Positions 26,837-34,819 of a DNA stretch of 64,000 bases are shown here, piece after piece. Both the position numbers and the translations under genes were made by a program. This DNA comes from CBDDHT01 sp965228615 (GTDB taxonomy: Bacteria; Pseudomonadota; Alphaproteobacteria; Rhizobiales; Methyloligellaceae). The stretch lies in assembly GCA_965228615.1 (NCBI GenBank), contig CBDDHT010000003.1, positions 930,001 to 994,000 of the forward strand, read 5' to 3'. Under the pieces are notes generated by a model. It worked only from the letters and a program-made list of their open reading frames with translations, made no database searches and was not told where the DNA came from. The stretch's first letter is position 1. Every line of letters starts with the position of its first letter.

Positions 26837-27781
26837 ATGGACGTTCTCAGCGACATTCTCGACACGTTACGCTTTCGCACATGTTTCTATTTTACGACCG
26901 ATTTTCGTCCACCCTGGGGTGTTGGCGTCCCTGCATTCGGCAATGTTTCGCGGTTCCATCTCGTAATGAGCGGCACATGCTGGGTTCGGATTGGTCCCGA
27001 TGGAACGCCCTTTCCACTTCATGAGGGCGATCTCATCCTCATTCCCCATGGCGCAGCTCATGTCCTTTCCGACGTTCCGAACGGACCCGTCCTGGATGTC
27101 GGTGACATTGTGCGCGACCACGGCTTGGACGCTGATGGCTGCCTTGTTTTCGGCGGTGACGATTTGGAAGGTGCGACACGGCTCGTCTGCGGACATTTCG
27201 AATTCGACGAAGGTGAAAATCCTTTGATGGAAGCGCTTCCGGCGCAAATCGTGCTTCGGCGTCAGGATGGCGCAACACGCAACTGGCTCGAATCCATCCT
27301 GACACTGGTTGCCGTGGAAGCAACTTCCAGCCGAGTCGGCGGCAGTTTCGTGCTCAAGCGCCTGACAGATGTCCTATTCGTGCAGGCGATCCGAGCCTGG
27401 CATGAGGAACAAGGTGAACTTGAACAGGGCCTCCTCGCCGCGATTGCAGACCGTTACGTGGGACGTAGTCTGCGTGCCGTGCACACACAGACCGACGCGC
27501 CCTGGACGGTTGAATCTCTGGCGCGGGAAGCGGGCTTGTCACGCACGGTCTTTGCGGAGCGGTTTCGGGAATTGGTCGGCCAATCGCCAATGACCTATGT
27601 CACCGCTTGGCGAATGCACCGCGCAAGGTTACTCCTCACCGAGTCGGATTTTTCAATCGACCGGATCGCAACCGAAGTGGGCTATCAATCGCCTGCCTCT
27701 TTTGCGCGCGTATTCCGCAAAGTCATCGGCGAAAGCCCGGGATCTGTCCGCCGGGCATCGCACGAAGCCTCATTGCATTGA
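26837..27781 (+). CDS. AraC-family transcriptional regulator with cupin sensor
   Basis: A 314-residue regulator. The N-terminus MDVLSDILDTLRFRTCFYF and a PLHEGDLILIPHGAAHVL cupin motif define the cupin-6 AraC subgroup. The C-terminal double helix-turn-helix (VESLAREAGLSRTVFAERF, then FSIDRIATEVGYQSPASFAR) binds DNA. I chose the ATG at 26837 because it matches the subgroup start; a GTG four codons upstream is possible. It is divergent from the YHS gene across about 270 bp. The target is unknown. Confidence 0.9.
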   Translation: MDVLSDILDTLRFRTCFYFTTDFRPPWGVGVPAFGNVSRFHLVMSGTCWVRIGPDGTPFPLHEGDLILIPHGAAHVLSDVPNGPVLDVGDIVRDHGLDADGCLVFGGDDLEGATRLVCGHFEFDEGENPLMEALPAQIVLRRQDGATRNWLESILTLVAVEATSSRVGGSFVLKRLTDVLFVQAIRAWHEEQGELEQGLLAAIADRYVGRSLRAVHTQTDAPWTVESLAREAGLSRTVFAERFRELVGQSPMTYVTAWRMHRARLLLTESDFSIDRIATEVGYQSPASFARVFRKVIGESPGSVRRASHEASLH

Positions 27782-27846
27782 ATCGAATGGACGCCTCGTG
27801 CGCTGCCTACGGCTGGGCCTAAGAGTCGGACTCGAAACTCCTAAAG

Positions 27847-27916
27847 CCAGCCCTTCCCCCGGCCCAACCACCCAATAAGGGTACCCTCGGGGTGGTTGGG
27901 CCGGGGAAAGGGCTGG
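27847..27916. repeat. 27-bp inverted repeat between AraC and phasin genes
   Basis: Arms at 27847-27873 and 27890-27916 match over 27 bp with one mismatch around a 16-nt loop. The sequence is G+C-rich (CCAGCCCTT...AAGGGCTGG). The two flanking genes converge here, so it may act as a bidirectional terminator, though no T-run is present; it may also be a dispersed intergenic repeat. Confidence 0.7.
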
Positions 27917-27927
27917 CCGTGGTACCG

Positions 27928-27950
27928 AAAGTCGCCAATACGGCGACTTT
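27928..27950 (-). terminator. Hairpin just after the phasin stop codon
   Basis: A perfect 9-bp stem (AAAGTCGCC/GGCGACTTT) with a 5-nt loop, starting 12 bp beyond the phasin stop on the minus strand. On that strand it ends in only three T residues, so termination strength is uncertain. Confidence 0.5.
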
Positions 27951-27961
27951 CGAGACAGCCG

Positions 27962-28378
27962 TTAAGCGCTCTTCTTGACTTCTGCGATCGGTGCTTCCTT
28001 GTCCGCTTTTGCCTTAACGCCAGCTCTCTTCTGTGCAGACCTGATAATCTCGTCCGCCTGAACCTTGGCTTGCGCAATGATGGCAGCAGCATCTTCCTGG
28101 GCCTTCAACAGCCGAGCGTTATAGACGTCCTCTCCGACGCCACCAACAATGTTCGTCAGCTGATTTGCTTCGTGACGGTAATCTTCCGCCAGATCGCTCA
28201 TGAAGCTCGCCTGCACTTCCTGAGTCTCCTCGGGGCTCTTGCAGGCCGTCAGACGCCACGGCAAAGCCGCGCATTTCTGGAAGCGTGAAAGATAGAAACG
28301 CGTCACCTCCGCATTCCATTCGAATAGGAATCCGATCGACGGGGCCGCGTCGTTCTCAGTCGGTTTGGTATTGGGCAT
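27962..28378 (-). CDS. Phasin family protein
   Basis: A 138-residue, mostly helical protein. The central GFLFEWNAEVTRFYLSRFQK and ETQEVQASFMSDLAEDYRHEAN segments resemble alphaproteobacterial phasins, which coat polyhydroxyalkanoate granules or act as stress-related helical proteins. The C-terminus is Lys/Ala-rich. The ATG at 28378 has an excellent AAGGAG site. No PHA synthase or depolymerase is in the window. Confidence 0.7.
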   Translation of the reverse strand: MPNTKPTENDAAPSIGFLFEWNAEVTRFYLSRFQKCAALPWRLTACKSPEETQEVQASFMSDLAEDYRHEANQLTNIVGGVGEDVYNARLLKAQEDAAAIIAQAKVQADEIIRSAQKRAGVKAKADKEAPIAEVKKSA

Positions 28379-28801
28379 TTCCCCACTCCTTATGCGTATC
28401 GCTTCCGAAGCGGTGGCCCATCCCAACCTTTGGCAAGCCACCGCACCGGAGTGCCAGGCAACGCAACAGCACGATGCGCCACTTTGAGGACGCAAGATCA
28501 AAAAGCAGTTGATCAGAGCCGAACAACTGCCAAGAAGTTGATCAATTCCAAGTATTTAAGACAATTGATCAACTTTCGATTGACCAAACGCTCTCACATG
28601 CCGGGATGACCTCGTATTCCCGGCGCCTTGATGTAATTACACACGCAAAACTTGTCGGTGTCGAGGCATTTGCAGGCAATGGAAACAATTCGCCGGATGA
28701 ATGCCGCCTTAACGGGTCGCCCACACGCTGTTCAGGCACGATCGGCTATTCATAGTGTCAGACCTGCCCATTATGCGTGAACCGAGAAGGAGGATCACAC
28801 C
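28379..28801. other. 423-bp intergenic region with TTGATCA array
   Basis: This is the divergent gap between the phasin gene and a small plus-strand gene. It holds the TTGATCA repeats described separately (28509-28586). The remainder shows no open frame or strong hairpin; it must carry the promoters of both genes. Confidence 0.5.
28509..28586. promoter_or_regulatory. Array of TTGATCA(A) palindromes
   Basis: TTGATCA occurs at 28509-28515, 28538-28544 and 28565-28571, with a degenerate TTGACCA at 28580-28586. Spacings are 29, 27 and 15 bp, roughly whole or half helical turns. Repeated short palindromes in a divergent promoter gap suggest a transcription-factor operator; the factor is unknown. 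Confidence 0.4.
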
Positions 28802-28960
28802 ATGAAACCGACCATGTATCTTGTGGACAGAGCGCAACGGAACCGATCTCAAGTCGCTGTTTCAGCGGTAGAGCTGCCCGGAGGCTGCGTTCTTTACAGT
28901 ATCGTCGATTGGGATGTCGGCACACCGGTTGACCGCCTGGCGATAGAAGCCCCCAAATAA
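28802..28960 (+). CDS. 52-residue protein with near-ideal ribosome site
   Basis: ATG at 28802, stop TAA at 28958-28960. The protein begins MKPTMYLVDRAQRNRSQVAV and ends VDRLAIEAPK, and is predicted to be a compact alpha/beta domain. The upstream AGAAGGAGGATCAC is almost fully complementary to the 16S rRNA 3' end and ends 3 nt before the ATG. This, more than the short protein itself, is why I call it a gene. It lies 18 bp before the methyltransferase start. No family is recognised. Confidence 0.65.
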   Translation: MKPTMYLVDRAQRNRSQVAVSAVELPGGCVLYSIVDWDVGTPVDRLAIEAPK

Positions 28961-28978
28961 CCGCTGTTGGAGACTCTT

Positions 28979-29743
28979 GTGGATCAAGCGGCGCTGTTGG
29001 CCGAGGCTGAGTTGTTCAACGTCGAAGATGTCTTCGATGACGACTATCTCTATTTTTACGGGCCGCTCCTGACGCACGAGCGCACGCAAGGAGACGCCGA
29101 CACATTGTCGGATCTTTTGGCGCTCAGACCAGAATCATCCGTTCTCGACATCGGCTGCGGCCATGGCCGTATCGCCAATACTTTTGCCCGGCGCGGATAC
29201 AAGGTAACGGGCATCGACAGGACACCGGCTTTTCTTGCCATGGCCCGGAGAGAAAGCGCTCAAGCATCGCTCGGTGTCGACTATGTCGATGGCGATATGC
29301 GCGCGCTGCCTTGGCGGAATGCCTTCGATGCGGCCTATATCTGGTTCACGACATTCGGCTACTTTGAGGATAAAGCCAATCAGAGCGTGCTCGCGGGCGC
29401 CGTAGAGACTCTGAAGACCGGCGGCCGCCTTGCCATAGAGCAGGTCAATCGTGCGCGGCTCATCAATTGCGGCAAACCTCACTGGAACGTTGTGGAGGCC
29501 GGCGCAGATCTGATGATCGACAAGGTCGACTACGACCCTCTGACCGATATTGCACACACGGTCCGCACCATCGTGCGAGACGGCATTGTCAAACGGTCGA
29601 CCTTTGCAATTCGCCTCTATAGGCCCTGTGAGATCACAAACCGCATGAAGCGCGCAGGTTTCAGGCATGTCGAGATCAGAGGTCAGGACGGCGCGCCTTT
29701 TACTCTTGCCGGCAATCGAATGATCGCGATTGGCGAGAAATAG
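28979..29743 (+). CDS. Class I SAM-dependent methyltransferase
   Basis: A 254-residue methyltransferase: SAM-binding motif I VLDIGCGHGRIANTFARRG, acidic loop VTGIDRTP, motif II YVDGDMRALPW, then FDAAYIWFTTFGYF and a GGRLAIEQVNRARL beta strand. The methyl acceptor cannot be read from sequence. The start is most likely GTG 28979 (GGAG 6 nt upstream); a TTG at 28967 would add four residues. It probably shares a transcript with the 52-residue gene. Confidence 0.85.
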   Translation: MDQAALLAEAELFNVEDVFDDDYLYFYGPLLTHERTQGDADTLSDLLALRPESSVLDIGCGHGRIANTFARRGYKVTGIDRTPAFLAMARRESAQASLGVDYVDGDMRALPWRNAFDAAYIWFTTFGYFEDKANQSVLAGAVETLKTGGRLAIEQVNRARLINCGKPHWNVVEAGADLMIDKVDYDPLTDIAHTVRTIVRDGIVKRSTFAIRLYRPCEITNRMKRAGFRHVEIRGQDGAPFTLAGNRMIAIGEK

Positions 29744-29751
29744 CCATTTCA

Positions 29752-30246
29752 TCAAGAAATCTGGTTCAAATCGCACTCAAGATAGGTCACGACTCTGCCG
29801 CGATCAGGCAAGAACCTGCGTCCCAATGCGGAAAACCCAAGCGATGCATGGAATGCGTCGGATACCGGATTGGGCGGTTCCGAATTGACTTCGCACAGGA
29901 CACGTTCGTCTCCCCGCTCTTTGGTGAACTCAAACAAATTTTCATAAAGCAATCTTGCGAGGCCTTTGCGTCGAAAAGCCGATGAAACGGCGATACGATC
30001 GACATAGACAAAGCGCTCGACGCGGTCCTTGAACCAGAGAAAGTTAGGGCTGTCATAGTCAGCGTCTTGACTGAAGGCCAGCAGGAAAGCCGCTTCATGG
30101 TCAATCACCCTGGCATAGATCGTCTGTTCCACCAGTTCGGAAAATCCCGGTTCCGATACCGTGGACAACTCCGCCGAATGCTGCTCGTTCAGGGCGTATA
30201 CCCAATTCAGATCGCTGGGTGTGAGATCTCGAACTTTCGCAATCAT
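29752..30246 (-). CDS. GNAT-family N-acetyltransferase
   Basis: A protein of about 164 residues starting MIAKVRDLTPSDLNWVYALN, with the acetyl-CoA pyrophosphate-binding loop IAVSSAFRRKGLARLLYENL and a C-terminal DAFHASLGFSALGRR segment. It resembles a GNAT group with FLWFKDR and VDRIAV motifs. A GTG at 30312 would add 22 residues; I prefer the ATG at 30246 because it matches the usual GNAT opening, though neither has a good ribosome site. The gene converges with the methyltransferase gene. Confidence 0.82.
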   Translation of the reverse strand: MIAKVRDLTPSDLNWVYALNEQHSAELSTVSEPGFSELVEQTIYARVIDHEAAFLLAFSQDADYDSPNFLWFKDRVERFVYVDRIAVSSAFRRKGLARLLYENLFEFTKERGDERVLCEVNSEPPNPVSDAFHASLGFSALGRRFLPDRGRVVTYLECDLNQIS

Positions 30247-30534
30247 AGAGTGGTAGACCGGTTGTCTGTGCCGAGCGGAAAATAGTGATAGAAATGCCAG
30301 CAGCTTTCTCACCCGGCGGCGAACGTCCCGTCAAGTCATGTCGACCGTTTCGCAGATCGATGCTTCCAGCAAGACACCGGTTGATCTAGCATACTGGCAA
30401 CAATCATCTTTTTGATATTCAGCGATTCTGTCCGGTCGCGGTTCCGTCTTGTCTTTCGCACGTCCCTGACATGGATCATTGCTCCAAATTCTTGCCCTGC
30501 CACTGTAGACGCGTTGGTAGAAGGAGGATCACCA

Positions 30535-31071
30535 ATGTCGTTGACCATGGACATGCTGCGCGAGGAACACCGCGTCATGCAGCGGCTGCTCGATGTGCTC
30601 GAGTTGCAGATTGCAATGTTTGAGAGAACGGAGCAGCCGGACTATCAACTCTTGTCGGAAATCATCGATTATTTCCGCTCCTTCCCCGACCTTTATCATC
30701 ATCCCAAGGAAGAACTCATCCTCCAACGCCTGGCAGAGCGGGACCCCGACGGCGCGAAACGCGTGGGCGATCTTGAAGAGGATCATCACGAATGTGCCGA
30801 TCGTCTGGATGTCTTCTCGCGCTATGTCGTTCAGGTTCTCCTTGAAGCGGAAGTTCCCAGGGGCGCCTTCATCGAAGCCGCCCGCGCTTTCATCGACAAC
30901 GAACGCAGGCACATGAAGGGTGAGGAGACCGTCTTCTTCCCCGCAGCCGAAGAGAACCTGACGAGCGAAGACTGGGAAAAGATCGACGCCCGAGTTGCCA
31001 AATTCAAGGACCCGCTCCTTGAAGAACATCTCCCCTATCGCTTCGAGACCATTCGCGCCCAGATTTCCTAG
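30535..31071 (+). CDS. Hemerythrin HHE-domain protein
   Basis: A 178-residue four-helix protein with the di-iron ligand pattern: H12 (REEH), H55/H56 and E60 (YHHPKEE), H84/H85 (EDHHECAD), H126 and E130 (RRHMKGEE). Cytoplasmic hemerythrin-like proteins bind O2 or NO or sense iron and redox state. The start is fixed by AGAAGGAGGATCACC before ATG 30535, a leader almost identical to that of the 52-residue gene at 28802. Confidence 0.9.
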   Translation: MSLTMDMLREEHRVMQRLLDVLELQIAMFERTEQPDYQLLSEIIDYFRSFPDLYHHPKEELILQRLAERDPDGAKRVGDLEEDHHECADRLDVFSRYVVQVLLEAEVPRGAFIEAARAFIDNERRHMKGEETVFFPAAEENLTSEDWEKIDARVAKFKDPLLEEHLPYRFETIRAQIS

Positions 31072-31158
31072 GTTTCTCCAGGGCTCTTTGGCACGACGTC
31101 TGCTGTCTTCGGTATCGGCAGATAAAGCTGGAAATTGCGTGTATGATCGCGGTCGGTT

Positions 31159-31170
31159 AGGTCATGACCT
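31159..31170. promoter_or_regulatory. 12-bp perfect palindrome upstream of the J-protein gene
   Basis: AGGTCATGACCT lies about 100 bp before the cbpA-like start, flanked by CGCGGT/ATCGCGG half-sites. It could be an operator; nothing beyond symmetry and position supports this. Confidence 0.25.
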
Positions 31171-31267
31171 GGATCGCGGCGTCTACAAAATATGGCAGCG
31201 CGGTCTTATCTACCGAGAGTCCAGGAGTGGTTTGGGTATGCTCCTGTTCGGGTAAGAGGAGCGGGAT

Positions 31268-32182
31268 TTGAGCGACAAACTATACAAGGTCCTGGGAGTC
31301 GCGAAAGGCGCATCGGATGATGACATCCGCAAGGCCTATCGCAAACTCGCCAAAGATCTGCATCCGGATCTGCATCCCGGCGATGCAAAGGCCGAGGAGC
31401 GCTTCAAGGAAGTGTCGGCTGCGCATGCCATCTTGGGCGATGCCGATAAGCGAGCAGCCTATGATCGCGGCGAAATCGACGATTCCGGTGCAGAACGGCA
31501 GCAGCACACTTACTACCGCCGCTATGCGGATTCCGACCAGGGTCATCACTACCACACGACCGAGGGGTTCCAGGACTTCTCCGACATCGGCGACATATTC
31601 TCCGATCTCTTTTCGAGAGGCGGAGGCCGCGCAGCGACAGGAGGCGCCGACGTGCGCTACCGCCTCAAAGTGGACTTTCTGGAAGCCGCCCTCGGCGAGA
31701 AAAAACGCATCTATATGCCGGATGGCGCCGCTCTCGACGTCGCGATTCCGCGCGGTGTGAGCGATGGCCAGATGATCCGGCTCAAAGGCAAGGGTCATGC
31801 AGGTCCGCAAGGCACGCCTCCGGGCGATGCCCTGGTGGAAATCGAGGTTGGCACGCATCCCTTCTTCACACGCCAGGATCTCGACGTTCATATGGATTTG
31901 CCGATCACCATCGACGAGGCGGTTCTGGGCGGAAAGGTTGAGGTGCCGACGATCGACGGCACCGTTGCGATGTCCATTCCCAAGGGCGCGAGTTCCGGTC
32001 GGATCATGCGCCTGAAGGGTCGCGGAATCTCCCCTCGCGGCGGCAAGAAGGCTGGTGATCAGCTCGTAAAGCTCGTGATCGTCATGCCGCCTGATGTCGA
32101 CGAGGATTTGGAGACGTTCATGTCGAAGTGGAAGGCGGACCACGCCTATAACCCACGCAAAACCATGAAGGTATCTGCATGA
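31268..32182 (+). CDS. cbpA: DnaJ-class co-chaperone, CbpA type
   Basis: A 304-residue J-protein. The J domain (residues 4-68) carries the HPD motif (KDLHPDLHPGD) that stimulates DnaK ATPase, followed by a Gly/His-rich linker and the two beta-sandwich substrate-binding domains (VDFLEAALGEKKRIYMPDG; DLPITIDEAVLGGKVEVPT). There is no cysteine-rich zinc region, which separates CbpA from DnaJ. The start is a TTG with GAGGAG 7 nt upstream. Its stop overlaps the cbpM start by four bases. Confidence 0.92.
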   Translation: MSDKLYKVLGVAKGASDDDIRKAYRKLAKDLHPDLHPGDAKAEERFKEVSAAHAILGDADKRAAYDRGEIDDSGAERQQHTYYRRYADSDQGHHYHTTEGFQDFSDIGDIFSDLFSRGGGRAATGGADVRYRLKVDFLEAALGEKKRIYMPDGAALDVAIPRGVSDGQMIRLKGKGHAGPQGTPPGDALVEIEVGTHPFFTRQDLDVHMDLPITIDEAVLGGKVEVPTIDGTVAMSIPKGASSGRIMRLKGRGISPRGGKKAGDQLVKLVIVMPPDVDEDLETFMSKWKADHAYNPRKTMKVSA

Positions 32183-32526
32183 GGATTACGGAAGAGCAGG
32201 TTCTGATCCGGGTGCGCAGCGTAACGGCAGATCGACTGCGCGGCTGGGTTGCCCGCGGGTGGGTCGCTCCCGCTCGTGGCAGCACGGGAGACGAGTATAG
32301 CGATATCGACGTCGCCCGCGTCGATCTTATCCGCCAACTGCGGGACGACATGTCGGTCGACCCCGACGCGGTCTCAATCGTCCTCTCGATGATGGACCAG
32401 GTCTATACGCTACGCCGCGAGTTGCGCTGCCTGATGCGCGCCATTGACACACAGCCCGCCGGCATCAAGGAAGATGTCCTGAATGCGCTGAAAGAGATCA
32501 GAAGGCCGGAGGATTCCCACGCCTAA
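32179..32526 (+). CDS. cbpM: Chaperone modulator CbpM
   Basis: A 115-residue protein of the MerR-like CbpM family: RITEEQVLIRVRSVTADRLRGWVARGWVAP, then an EYSDIDVARVDLIRQLRDDM helix typical of the family. CbpM binds the J domain of CbpA and blocks its work with DnaK. The ATGA overlap with the CbpA gene supports a paired co-chaperone and inhibitor unit. Confidence 0.92.
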   Translation: MRITEEQVLIRVRSVTADRLRGWVARGWVAPARGSTGDEYSDIDVARVDLIRQLRDDMSVDPDAVSIVLSMMDQVYTLRRELRCLMRAIDTQPAGIKEDVLNALKEIRRPEDSHA

Positions 32527-32834
32527 CCTGGTATCAGCGCAAGATAGAAGGCATTCACCCAACCTTTGGCATTGTGGGCATCGATGCGAACCCAATTGCC
32601 CGCTCTTTCGCCGGTCTGACTGATACAACTTTCGCCCGGTTTGAGAGATGCAATAATGTTGAATTGCACGCCCGGACCTGAGCGCACGTTCAGAACATCC
32701 CAATGCTCGACATTGACGACCCTGTAGGTTCCGCAGCAGGCACATGCGCTCGCCTGCTGAGCACCAATGACGGTGCCGATCGCAAGCATGAACATGATCG
32801 CAATCGCCCTGAGTGATTTCTCGACATTTCGCAT
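32523..32834 (-). CDS. Exported SH3-domain protein
   Basis: A 103-residue protein with a signal peptide (about residues 1-29, ending QQASA) followed by CACCGTYRVVN and a bacterial SH3 domain (LNVRSGPGVQFNIIASLKPGESC, then GNWVRIDAHNAKGWVNAFYL). Such domains often bind the cell wall. Four cysteines are visible; the CACC pair may form disulfides. Its 3' end overlaps the cbpM 3' end by four bases (convergent). Confidence 0.85.
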   Translation of the reverse strand: MRNVEKSLRAIAIMFMLAIGTVIGAQQASACACCGTYRVVNVEHWDVLNVRSGPGVQFNIIASLKPGESCISQTGERAGNWVRIDAHNAKGWVNAFYLALIPG

Positions 32835-32898
32835 CGCGATCTAACGCCTCCTTGCCTTCGGTTTCAGTCACCTGAGTGCGAATTACATAGTTCCGCCT

Positions 32899-33315
32899 CT
32901 ACTGTGCCTTATCGGCGTAGCTGGGCTGCAACTGTTTGTCCTTGGTCGTGGTCTCGGTGCAATCCGAGACATTTGCCGGCACGCCGCTTCCCGCCATCTC
33001 GCAAAGGAACAGGAGCGGGATCGACACACCGTCGATCGCCGTCTTCACCTCATAGAGATAGCTATGCGAGCCGAACTTGAACTTCTGACCACCCTTGGTC
33101 GTGCACACGCCTTCTTTTTCTCGGATCGTAACCTGACGGACCAGGTCATATTTCAGTTTCTTGCCATCCTGAAAAAGCTCGAGCTGCTTATCGCCTTCTT
33201 CAAGCGTGTAGCCACCGCCTGGAATCGCACACTCGAAAAAATAATCTCCAGCCTGTAGGTGTCCCGGCCAGACGCCGACCAAGCCAACGACAAGTGCCAA
33301 ATTCGCAAAACGCAT
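32899..33315 (-). CDS. Exported protein of unknown function
   Basis: A 138-residue protein with a signal peptide (MRFANLALVVGLVGVWPGHLQAG). The mature part has four cysteines (FECAIPGG, GVCTTKGG, FLCEMAG, SDCTETT) likely forming two disulfides, and is rich in beta strand. No family is recognised. It is on the same strand as the SH3 gene, about 65 bp upstream of it. Confidence 0.72.
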   Translation of the reverse strand: MRFANLALVVGLVGVWPGHLQAGDYFFECAIPGGGYTLEEGDKQLELFQDGKKLKYDLVRQVTIREKEGVCTTKGGQKFKFGSHSYLYEVKTAIDGVSIPLLFLCEMAGSGVPANVSDCTETTTKDKQLQPSYADKAQ

Positions 33316-33491
33316 TTGTGGTTCCCCAGATCCGGTATTCCAATTGCCCGTTATCAGCCCATATTAGTTGCTTAGCCGCGGACTCCAAGCTGATACAATC
33401 AGCATAGCCCATTGCATCTGAATGCGGGCTGTCACCCCGATTCACCGGGTGTTCACAAACGATTGGATCCACTGCTGAGGAGACTGCCGGA

Positions 33492-33821
33492 ATGCACGCC
33501 ATGACGCCGGAAATCGACGTACAAAAACTGGCCGAACTCCGCGATACGGGCGCACAGCACACACTGCTTGACGTCCGCGAACAGCAAGAACTCGATATCT
33601 GCCGTCTCACCGACAGTGTTCATATCCCGATGCAGCAAGTCCCTTACCGCATCGACGACCTCCCCCGCGATCGCCCGCTGGTCGTTCTCTGCCACCACGG
33701 CACCCGCAGCCGGCAGGTCACCGAGTTCCTGCGCTACAGCGGTTTCGAGAATGCGACCAACCTTGCAGGCGGCATCCACGCCTGGTCCTTGCAGATCGAC
33801 GATAAAGTGGCTCGATATTAG
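33492..33821 (+). CDS. Single-domain rhodanese
   Basis: A 109-residue sulfurtransferase with the substrate loop LVVLCHHGTRSRQV, where Cys67 is the persulfide-forming residue, and the standard LLDVREQQELDICRL and NLAGGIHAWSLQID segments. It moves sulfane sulfur from a donor to cyanide, thiols or another acceptor; there is no signal peptide, so it is cytoplasmic. GAGGAG precedes the ATG; a second ATG three codons later is also possible. Confidence 0.92.
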   Translation: MHAMTPEIDVQKLAELRDTGAQHTLLDVREQQELDICRLTDSVHIPMQQVPYRIDDLPRDRPLVVLCHHGTRSRQVTEFLRYSGFENATNLAGGIHAWSLQIDDKVARY

Positions 33822-33833
33822 GTTGGGGATTGG

Positions 33834-34031
33834 CTACTTCGGCGGCTGGAGTGCGTTCATCAAGCGCCGAACAGACCGGCCTGCTGCATAGGCCGGATCC
33901 TTGTCTTTCGCGATTTGTTTGATCTCTTCAGCAGCATGCTGCGCGGCCTGAGCTGCCAGCTCTTTCGATTTCGGGTGTGCTGCCACACGCTGTACGACTT
34001 GCCGCGCGAGATTCTTAAGAAGTAAAGACAT
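33834..34031 (-). CDS. Small helical protein of unknown function
   Basis: A 65-residue Ala/Lys/Gln-rich protein (MSLLLKNLARQVVQRVAAHP...RSVRRLMNALQPPK), predicted almost fully alpha-helical and basic. An ATG four codons upstream (34043) is also possible. It converges on the rhodanese gene with a 12-bp gap. No family is known to me. Confidence 0.5.
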   Translation of the reverse strand: MSLLLKNLARQVVQRVAAHPKSKELAAQAAQHAAEEIKQIAKDKDPAYAAGRSVRRLMNALQPPK

Positions 34032-34084
34032 GGCGCCTATCATAACGGGCGATTGGGGATCACGCGAGTAGCAAAGAGAGATAA

Positions 34085-34801
34085 ATGAGCTGGATCGTTA
34101 AGCTGTTCGTTTGGGGCCTATTCCTTGTCGTTGGCGTTCCGATGCTGATCATCGGCGGTCTCTTCGCATGGAACATGATTGGACAGGTCGAAGTCGGCCG
34201 ATTTCAATCGCCGTCCGGCACGCGCGTTCTAGAATTACGGCATGATTGCCGGTTCGTGGGCTGCCAGACATTTGCCTCTCTCGAATACGAAATCGGCGGC
34301 AAACAGGCGCAGATGTTCTGCAAGCCGTTCGTGCCGTCGAACGATCGTTTCGTTATGGCCGGCAATCCTTCGCTTAAGTGGGCCGACTCCGAGACAAAGA
34401 TCATTTGGCAGGAACAGGCGCCAACCGATGCCGGACAGGAACGTCTTTCCGGTTCTTTCGATCTGGTCGAGAAGTGCAATCATAAGGATCAGTTCGTGGA
34501 AAAGGGCTGGCCTCTCTCGTTCCGGTTCCTCGAAAATTGTCTGGGCCCGACCTGCCGCCGGGAGATGGTGCTCTGGTACTCCGGCGAGGACTATCTGTTT
34601 GTGCCCTGCACGGTCAACGATCCAAGTACCGGTCTGGTGTTTTCGACCGGCAAGGAGGGCGTGCCCAATATGGAGGTCGCGTATGATCACGATGCACAAA
34701 CCGCCAAGTGGAAGAGCATCTCGACGGGCCGGACAGGTGTCGTCGATCTGAAGAATGACTGCGACCGAAGCCGGCAATGGCGAGAGACCCCGCCGGCTTG
34801 A
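34085..34801 (+). CDS. Membrane-anchored protein of unknown function
   Basis: A 238-residue protein with one N-terminal membrane segment (about residues 5-30, VKLFVWGLFLVVGVPMLIIGG) and a large periplasmic beta-rich domain containing several paired cysteines (RHDCRFVGCQTF, ENCLGPTCRRE, VPCTVND). This suggests disulfide-stabilised repeats. It converges with ureG, leaving 18 bp between the stops. No family is recognised. Confidence 0.65.
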   Translation: MSWIVKLFVWGLFLVVGVPMLIIGGLFAWNMIGQVEVGRFQSPSGTRVLELRHDCRFVGCQTFASLEYEIGGKQAQMFCKPFVPSNDRFVMAGNPSLKWADSETKIIWQEQAPTDAGQERLSGSFDLVEKCNHKDQFVEKGWPLSFRFLENCLGPTCRREMVLWYSGEDYLFVPCTVNDPSTGLVFSTGKEGVPNMEVAYDHDAQTAKWKSISTGRTGVVDLKNDCDRSRQWRETPPA

Positions 34802-34819
34802 TTATGCCGGATATCGGCG

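Noticed and set aside
30360..30534. Earlier start of the hemerythrin gene (from 30412)
   Set aside because: The extra 41 residues have no domain character, and the strong ribosome site lies directly before ATG 30535.
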